Positions 57,625 through 64,000 of a stretch of DNA of 64,000 nucleotides are shown here, piece by piece (position 1 is the first letter of the stretch; the number at the start of each line of letters is the position of its first letter). Location: the NCBI GenBank assembly GCA_037013495.1, contig CM072810.1:20963343-21027342 (forward strand), given 5' to 3'. Both the position numbers and the translations under genes were made by a program. Below the pieces are notes generated by a model, which was not told the DNA's origin, did no database searches, and saw only the letters and a list, made by a program, of their open reading frames with translations. The stretch comes from Hippophae tibetana (lineage: Eukaryota > Streptophyta > Magnoliopsida > Rosales > Elaeagnaceae).

Positions 57625-59838
57625 TTAGTATTTTATCAAGCCTAAACTCTTCAGCCAGGGTAGCACCTCTTCTAATCCATCCTTCAAGCTCCTAGGGTTA
57701 TAATCCAACTCTCGTTTGGCCTTCTCACAAGAATATGCCCACTGATGTCTTAGAACATGAATAGTCTGCACCATATTTGAAAAATAAAAATGCAATGGTA
57801 GGACATTTCTATAAATAAAGAGAAAAGCGAGGTAAGAATAAAAGTAGAATGTGCAGTTTGTCCAGGAGTATTAATTGGCATTTAGGGAAAAAATAATATA
57901 CTTAGGCACTAAAAAGATTCAATGTATGCAAACAGAAATTATACCGGGGGGCTGATTAGAGGAAGCTTCCTGGTAACTCGTGAAATAAGAACTGATAGCC
58001 ATCCATATACCTCAATTAACCATAAAGGAATGCTAAATCTAGGCTTCTTTGTCTCAGTAATGATCGCAGCAATGTCAAAGACATGTTTGAATGATGCATT
58101 TTCTCCTGTTAGTAGATATCTTACACCAGGTTGCCCTTTATTCATTGCTGCAATGTGCCCCTCTACTGTATCGTCAATATGGCTAAATGAATATTTATCA
58201 AATCCAGAGCCTATGTAACCAGGTAGCCTCCCATTAAACCGCTCAATAATCTGGACGGAGAACAACTTCAAATTAAATTAGTGGGAAGACAAATGCTGCT
58301 ATGTATCTTTTTGATTATTCACATTAGTCGAGATATCTTTTACGTAAAGAAAACACTAGAAGATTGTTCCCGTTCAAGAAAATATCACATACCAACCTTT
58401 CAGCATTTATCAGGCATGATTTTTCCCCAAAAACCGACAAGCTGAAAAATGTCCTCAAAGCCTCCCCCCCCCCCCCCCCCCCCAAAAAAAAAAAACCGAT
58501 GCATAATAAAGCCTCACATGAAGTATAATTTCATCAGGTCCAGGGGGTTAGGTAAGAGTATTGATATTTAATAGTAGTCTGCTAATAAGAAATTTACAGG
58601 GGGCACAAAAAGTAAAATTGTCGTGTATTTGTTCCCCTTTAGCACATTCATAGAGAAGCCACTAAATATCTACATCCTAATTAGTAATGCAAGATGTGTA
58701 AAAATAATGCATTTGCACTTTATGGTGAAGCCAAATTTCTACCATTGCAACAGATAACGTCATTTAAAGATATTTTGGCAGTACTTTGCTATTAATTATT
58801 AGACACAACTCTAATATGAAACCATGGGAAAACAAAGAGCCCTTCCAACTTCAAAAGTTCAGTTATTCTTAAAACAGAAACAAAGGCAAAGTGAGAGCCT
58901 AGTTTCAAGACAAACACCTAAAAAATTAGGTTTGAAATTCTACAATGGAGCACAATCATCCTGGTCTCTAAGAACAATAATAAGTAATTAGTTAACTACT
59001 AATAAGAATCAAAGATCAATACCTTAATTTTTTGAAAGAGTTAACTTTCATGTATAACAACAAAAAATAAAACTAAATCAACTTTTTCAGCCTCATGATG
59101 ACAGATCGGCTTTGTCTAAGTGTCTTTCTTTCTTTTCTTTTTTTTTTTTTTTTAATCATCAAAGGATACTTTGCAGCGGGGGATTTGAACAAGGTAATCC
59201 CTAGCAGATGCCAAACCATTACTATTTTACAGGGCGGTTGGCAACGTGTTGAGTAACTGAGTAGTCTTAAAGGTTTTGCATTACACTTATTGTCCATAGA
59301 ATCACAACAAAAATGTCCCAACTTATAAAATTTTGGGAAAATACATCAAATAACACCCAAAACTCATAACAATAAAAATAACTCTCACTTTGAATTGAGA
59401 GAAGTATGGGTTAATGTTAAGAGTGCTCTTTTTTATTTGTAATGAATTTAAGGGTTTAGATTTGTCATTTTCCCTAATTTTTTGTTTAAAGCTGTGAAAC
59501 TTCAACAACAACAAAAACTGCAATTCTCAATCAAAGTTCAAGGTAACAGTTATCTAATCTTCCCTTTTAGCGTCAATCATGGTGACTAAAAATTAGACTC
59601 CCATCGGTATAAAATGAATCAAACCTCAAACTGAATCACATTGATAAACAAACAACATAATTTTACATACCAGTTGAGCAACTATATTCCCGGCTGTGAG
59701 CTTTCCTGGCCCGTAAACAACTCCAGGATAAACCAACACAATTGGAAAACCCTCGGACATCACAGCTTGCAGAGCAATCTTATCAGCAGCAACTTTGGAC
59801 CTCTCGTACTCTGTACAGAAGAATTTCTCTGAATGAAC
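57625..59838 (-). CDS. FLDH: NAD-dependent farnesol dehydrogenase-like (SDR), last three exons
   Basis: Exons on the minus strand: 59838-59671, 58250-57945 and 57765-57625, all joined in phase 0 with GT donors (GTATGT, GTATAA) and AG acceptors. The first shows the short-chain dehydrogenase active site YERSK (YxxxK) after FFCTE, then VLVYPGVVYGPGKLTAGNIV. The second reads IIERFNGRLPGYIGSG, YSFSHIDDTVEGHIAAM and RYLLTGENASFKHVF. The last reads TIHVLRHQWAYSCEKAKREL and ends LKSLGLIKY plus TAA. This matches plant farnesol dehydrogenase, also annotated dihydroflavonol-4-reductase-like, which oxidises farnesol to farnesal. All three exons are free of breaks. The N-terminal NAD-binding exons are not in the window; two Copia elements lie upstream from 59885, so the gene either has a very long intron or is broken. 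Confidence 0.88.
58464..58495. repeat. Poly-C / poly-A tract in intron
   Basis: Twenty C are followed by twelve A, within the 58251-59670 intron. On the coding strand it is poly-T followed by poly-G. Confidence 0.92.
59138..59265 (-). mobile_element. Possible tRNA-derived SINE in intron
   Basis: On the minus strand a stretch with a TGGCATCTGCTAGGG box-A-like string and a GTTCAAATC box-B string (RNA polymerase III promoter type, about 30 bp apart) is followed by a run of 16 A. The layout is that of a short interspersed element. The left limit and target duplication are unclear. Confidence 0.5.
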
Positions 59839-59884
59839 CTGTATTCTAAAATTGTAAACTAGAATGCCAAGCAAATTAAAAAAG

Positions 59885-60042
59885 TGAAAAATGAATGAGT
59901 CATTTCATTGAACTGTAAATTGTTATAGGGTTTCCTTTTATAACCTAAGTTGTTACGTAACAAGCAGCCACATAATTACATGTGTACACTAGACTCTAAG
60001 CCCTACTCTATGTACTAACAAACTAACAATAACAATGCTTCA
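59885..60042 (-). repeat. 3' LTR of a minus-strand Copia remnant
   Basis: The minus strand begins TGAAGCATTG at 60042, next to a purine tract (TTTGAGGGGGAG, 60045-60056), and may end ATTTTTCA at 59885. A TATA box (GTTATAAAAGG) lies near 59935. It starts only 46 bp upstream of a farnesol dehydrogenase exon. Confidence 0.72.
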
Positions 60043-60044
60043 TA

Positions 60045-60479
60045 CTCCCCCTCAAACTTAAGGTGACTTAAACACTATAACATTGCCTAGAAGCTCAAGA
60101 AATCTCTATCTAGGAAAAGACTTAGTTCGCAAGTCTGCTAATTGGTACTCTGATGTGCAATACCTCTTTTACCACCTGTTCACGAACAAAATTTATGTTA
60201 ATCTCCATGTTATTTGTTCTCTAGTGCAGCACTAGGTTATGTGATATATATTTGGTACTATTGTTGTCACAATATAGCAAAGAGAATGTTTCAGCTTGAA
60301 ATCTAGTTCATAAAGCAGGGACCTAATCCATTTGATCTCTGCAGACAAAGATGCAAGTGCACGATATTTAAACTCTGCTGAAGATCATGCCACAACTCTT
60401 TACTTGGTAGAGGATCATGACACTAGTTTATCACCAAGAAACACACAATGTACACGGTAGGAAATCAACCTAGGAATAT
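60045..60479 (-). pseudogene. Copia RNase H remnant
   Basis: The minus strand reads CVFLGDKLVS, RVVA, then AEFKYRALASLSAEIKWIRS and LLYELDFK in one frame, and pieces of the CDNNS and FVREQVV blocks in others. It ends at the purine tract at about 60056. The upstream part of this element is cut off near 60480 by the plus-strand Copia. Confidence 0.8.
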
Positions 60480-60660
60480 GGTCAGTTTACTGATTTCCAG
60501 GGTGGAACCAACCCCTGATTTTAGGAGTACAGTTTCCTGATTTTCAGGTGGAACCAACCCCTGTTTTCCGGATGTTAGTTTTCTGATTTTTAGGGTATAT
60601 AAAGGAATCTGGTATTAAAAAATAAATGAAGTAATTTTCTGTAAAATAAAAACAGCTTCA
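60480..60660 (+). repeat. 5' LTR (or its end) of the plus-strand Copia element
   Basis: It ends AACAGCTTCA at 60660, followed at once by the primer site. A TATA box (GGTATATAAAGG) lies at about 60594. Two copies of GGTGGAACCAACCCCTG (about 60507 and 60549) form a direct repeat upstream of it. The left edge is not certain. Confidence 0.75.
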
Positions 60661-60673
60661 TGATATCAGAGCC
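60661..60673 (+). promoter_or_regulatory. Primer binding site, tRNA-iMet type
   Basis: TGATATCAGAGCC differs by one base from TGGTATCAGAGCC and directly follows the LTR. Confidence 0.85.
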
Positions 60674-60939
60674 TTAGGCTCATAAACTGCTGCTCTTAGC
60701 CTCTTGTTCAACTAGTTCTGTAAGTTCACCTAGTATGATGTCAAATACTCAGGTAGAGAATGCATCTTTTCAGTTTCCAACTCAAGTTTCAACTTTTGGG
60801 CATGAAAGCTATGAAAAAACTGAAAGTTTAAATGTTATTAGTATACTGGAAGATGACATGGATGAGGTCCAGAAACAACTAATAGAACTGAATTCAATAT
60901 GGGAAATTCAGGTAGCTTTGGGCTTGATCCATTCTTGAT
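60674..60939 (+). pseudogene. Leader and gag residue of plus-strand Copia
   Basis: A short frame at 60735-60938 (MMSNTQVENASFQFPTQVST) may be the gag start. The UBN2-type gag core and the zinc knuckle are missing: the sequence passes straight to the Asn/Ser/Gln-rich part before the protease. An internal deletion is likely. Confidence 0.6.
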
Positions 60940-62628
60940 CCTGCTCCTAAACATAATCCTTTTGGTGGTCTATTTAACAGTGCAACTATTAATGTTTCTG
61001 CTTCTCTTTTTAACAGTACCAATCCTCAAGGAGAGCTATTTCGACCTGCATCTTTTCAATTCCAGTCTCTCCAACCATCAATACAAACTCAACCTTCAAA
61101 ATCAAGTGTATTTTCTAGTAATCCTATCACATTCACTAAGGAACAGTTAGAACTTCTCCAACAACTTATACAAAAGGAAAATATCAAAATCACATTTAAT
61201 AACAGCAGGAATAACTCCACATATATTTCCAGTAATTCAACAAAGCATGCTGAAAAATTTCTCTCCTCATCTTGGATAGTAGACTCAGGTGCCTCCAATC
61301 ACATGACAAGTGATCAATCCTTTTTCACAACCTACTCACCTTGCAACAGACTTCAAACAGTGTGTGTCGCCAATGGTACTCACACCACAGTGGTCGGAAC
61401 AGGGACCATTTGCCTCTCAAACAACCTCACTCTCAAATCTGTGTTATTTGTGCCTAGATTTTGCTACAATCTCATATCAGTTAGTAGATTAAATCATGAC
61501 CTTAACTATGAAACTAAATTCTTGGCTAAATCTTGTGTTTTTCAGGACCTGAACTCGGGTAAAATGATTGACGGTGTTGATTTACGTACAGGCCTCTATG
61601 TTCTTGATATCAACACTCCTTCAAACCATTCTGTTAGTCATCAATGTCAATTGAGTCATAATCTTATGTCTCATAGTCATACTAATAAGGAAAGTGAAAT
61701 CATGATGTGGCATTTTCGTCTAGGTCATCCAAATTTTTCGCATTTGAAACGTTTGTTTCCATCCTTATTCATCAATAAAAATCCCAATTTATTTCATTGT
61801 GAAGTTTGTCAATTGGTAAAACATACTCGAAACACTTTCTCACCTCGCACGCACAAACCAAGTCACCCATTTTCCCTCATTCACAGTGACATTTGGGGAC
61901 CATGTCGCATTCCCAGTATTACTGGTGCTCGATGGTTCTTACTGTTTGTTGATGATCATACTCGATTATGTTGGACATTTCTTATGAAAGACAAATCTGA
62001 AACCAAGCACATATTTCCACTTTTTCATGCCATGATACAAACTCAATTCAATGCCAATATTCAAATCCTAAAAACTGATAATGCTAGGGATTTCTTTAAT
62101 TCCGATCTTAGTGGATATCTCAAATCACATGGTATTGTTCAACAAAGCTCCTGCGTTGACACACCACAACAAAACGGTGTAGCCGAATGCAAAAACCGTC
62201 ATATACTTGAGGTTGCCCGAACTTTACTTTTTCAAACCAATGTTCCTAAAAAATTTTGGGGTGAATCCATTCTTATTGCAACACACTTGATCAACCGAAT
62301 GCCTTCTCGAGTTCTCAACTTTCATTCACCTTTACAAGTGCTTCAGAGTCAATATTCTACCTCACAACTTGTGTCACCAATTCCTTTCAAGGTTTTTGGT
62401 TGCATTGTTTTTGTCCATATTCATTCACAATATCGTGACAAACTTGATGCCCGTGCCATTAAATGCATCTTCGTTGGTTACTCAACCAATCAAAAAGACT
62501 ACAAATGTTTCTCTCCCATCACTCGTAAGTTTTACCATTCCATGGACGTTACTTTATTCGAAGAAACTCCATTCTATTCTAATTCTGCAATTCAGGGGGA
62601 GAATCACACTAATGAATTGCAAAATTGA
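60940..62628 (+). pseudogene. Copia protease and integrase, long open frame
   Basis: One frame is open from about 60940 to the TGA at 62626. Protease: SSWIVDSGASNHMTSDQSFF, active site Asp at 61282. Pre-integrase zinc region: MWHFRLGHPNFSHLKRLFPS, CEVCQLVKHTRNTF. Integrase: HSDIWGPC with Asp at 61888, LKTDNARD with Asp at 62077, and VAECKNR with Glu at 62185, so D-D-E is complete. The KKFWGESILIATHLINRMPS block and the C-terminal VFGCIVFVHI and CIFVGYSTNQKDYKCFSP follow. Two close in-frame stops (62626 and about 62632) then interrupt. Gag is lacking, so particles would have to come from another element. Confidence 0.93.
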
Positions 62629-62634
62629 GATTGA

Positions 62635-63276
62635 TCATCACTCATTGAACCGAATTTATCATCTCATTTACCCTTCACTACCTTGTCCTCTTCCAACCTG
62701 ATACCCATTCTAGATTCTCCTTCAAAAACCAAACCTGATCAATCTCCCATTGTCTATCCTAGACATCTTCTCCTTCGTAATGATGTCATAAAAGTTTATG
62801 GAAGAAAGAGAAATCCTGACTTGCCCACACGAAATCAGCAAAGCCAAGAAACTCTCCTGAGCCAAACTGAATCTGAAAGATTACAAAATGAAGCAGAATC
62901 TAGTCCAAAACTTGGTTCTGACCCTGAGTTAGATCTTCCTATTACACAAAGAAAAGGTGTTCGATCATGCACTCAACATTCTCTTCAAAGTTACATTTCT
63001 TACACAAATTTGTCCCTAAAATTACAGGCATTTGTGACATCCGTAGACAACATCAAGATTCCTAATTCTGTCAATGAGGCTCTAAAAGTTCCTGAATGGC
63101 ACAAGGCAACCTTAAAAGAATATACTGCACTTGAAAAGAATGGTATATGGATGTTAACAGAGCTACCACTTGGAAAGAAGATAGTAGGCTGTAAATGGAT
63201 ATTCTCTGTTAAACAGAAGGCAGATGGAAATATCGATAAATATAAAGCTCGACTAGTGACTAAAGGGTTCACCTAA
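62635..63276 (+). pseudogene. Copia linker and start of reverse transcriptase
   Basis: The frame continues in phase from the integrase. It covers an acidic, Ser-rich linker and reaches IPNSVNEALKVPEWHKATLK, NGIWMLTELPLGKKIVGCKW and NIDKYKARLVTKGFT, then a TAA at 63274. A CAA codon is expected there, so this may be a single-base change. Confidence 0.92.
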
Positions 63277-64000
63277 TCATATGGAATTGATTATCAAGAG
63301 ACTTTTGCTCCTGTAGCAAAACTTAACACAGTTTGTGTCTTGCTATCTATTGCAGTTAATGAGGATTGGCCACTGCTTCAACTCGATGTCAAGAACGCAT
63401 TCTTAAATGGAGATTTGATCGAAGAAGTTTACATAGATGTGCCTCTTGGCTTTGAGACTAAAGATACACAAGGGAAGGTATGCAAGTTGAGAAAGGCACT
63501 ATATGGACTTAAACAGTCACCTAGAGCATGGTTCAAAAAATTCACCAAGGTCCTCAAACAGGATGGATACTCTCAGACACATGCAGACCACACTTTATTT
63601 GTCAAACACTTCGCAGATGAGAGAATCACAACTTTGATTGTATATGTTGATGATATAGTTCTTACAGGAAATCATGTAGAAGAAATGAAGAGACTTAAGA
63701 TGCTATTATCTAAGGAATTGGAGATATTAGAAATATTTCTTAGGGATGGAGGTGGCACGTAGTACCAAAGGAATCTCAGTTTCTCAACGCAAATATGTTC
63801 TAGATCTCTTGTGTGAGACTGGCATGAGTGGATGTAAGCCTGTTGAAACACTCATGGACCCTAACACCAAACTAATGCCTCGAACTGTTGAATTGGCAAC
63901 TAACAAGGGGCAATATCAACGTTTGGTAGATAAGTTAATTTATTTGACTCATACACGTCCAGATATAAGTTTTTCAGTCAGTGTTGTTAGTTAGTTTCTT
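63277..64000 (+). pseudogene. Copia reverse transcriptase, runs to window end
   Basis: The same frame gives GIDYQETFAPVAKL, QLDVKNAFLNGDLIEEVYID, YGLKQSPRAWFKKFTKVLKQ and TLIVYVDDIVLTGNH with the catalytic YVDD at 63643-63654. Near 63725-63745 a small deletion shifts the frame (ELEI...), after which EVARSTKGISVSQRKYVLDL and DKLIYLTHTRPDISF are read from 63746. RNase H and the 3' LTR would lie beyond the window. Confidence 0.93.

Noticed and set aside
59073..59321. Minus-strand 82-codon frame in the intron
   Set aside because: It crosses the A run and the possible SINE, ends in a Lys/Arg-rich low-complexity tail and has no homology I recognise.

Overview
This window looks like an AT-rich piece of a plant nuclear genome, probably a eudicot. 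It is dominated by long terminal repeat (LTR) retrotransposons: Copia elements primed by initiator tRNA-Met (TGGTATCAGAGC sites) and Athila/Tat-type Ty3/gypsy pieces. It also holds a CACTA (En/Spm) DNA transposon, a 5'-truncated LINE tail, a possible SINE, inverted-repeat elements and many TA microsatellites. Only two sequences look like host genes: a small intronless EF-hand protein (50563-50856, +) and the last three exons of a farnesol dehydrogenase/dihydroflavonol-reductase-like gene (57625-59838, -). The species cannot be named from the sequence.

Layout. 1-4079: 3' part of a decayed Copia element (+), ending in a 166-bp LTR. 4870-6688: two MITE-like units filled with telomere-like CCCTAAA variants. 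8297-10114: pol remnant and LTR of a second Copia (+). 10933-15090: a complete but rearranged Copia (-) with 205-bp LTRs and a perfect TATTT target duplication. 15244-21010: two Athila-like gag-protease pieces (-) on either side of one long LTR. 21462-about 27990: a CACTA element (+) with a TNP2-type transposase gene and a second gene carrying a plant-transposase domain and a Ulp1-type protease domain. 28000-33331: gypsy LTR remnants and a fragment of a second CACTA. 34291-39064: a Copia (+) with an open 1088-codon gag-protease-integrase frame, from which reverse transcriptase, RNase H and most of the 3' LTR are deleted. 39070-39990: gag/protease remnant of an older Copia (-) at that insertion site. 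41119-48613: a Copia (-) with 237-bp LTRs, split inside integrase by a 1.9-kb solo-LTR-like insertion (44100-46024). 48619-50550: AT-rich DNA with microsatellites. Then come the EF-hand gene, a LINE tail (52199-52960), a Copia gag remnant (53480-55823), a large inverted repeat (56199-57299), the farnesol dehydrogenase exons and two Copia elements in its intron or at its break. The second of these (60480-end, +) is nearly open and runs off the window.

None of the elements shown is plainly autonomous. Insertion order can be read in places: the 44100-46024 insertion is younger than its host Copia, 34291-39064 entered an older Copia, and the plus-strand Copia at 60480 appears to sit in an older minus-strand Copia in the farnesol dehydrogenase gene. 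I found no convincing new cellular system. The most unusual items are the template-switch-like RNase H duplication, the zinc-knuckle triplication, the CACTA Ulp1-type gene, the gag-protease/LTR/gag-protease arrangement and the fold-back ends of the nested solo LTR.
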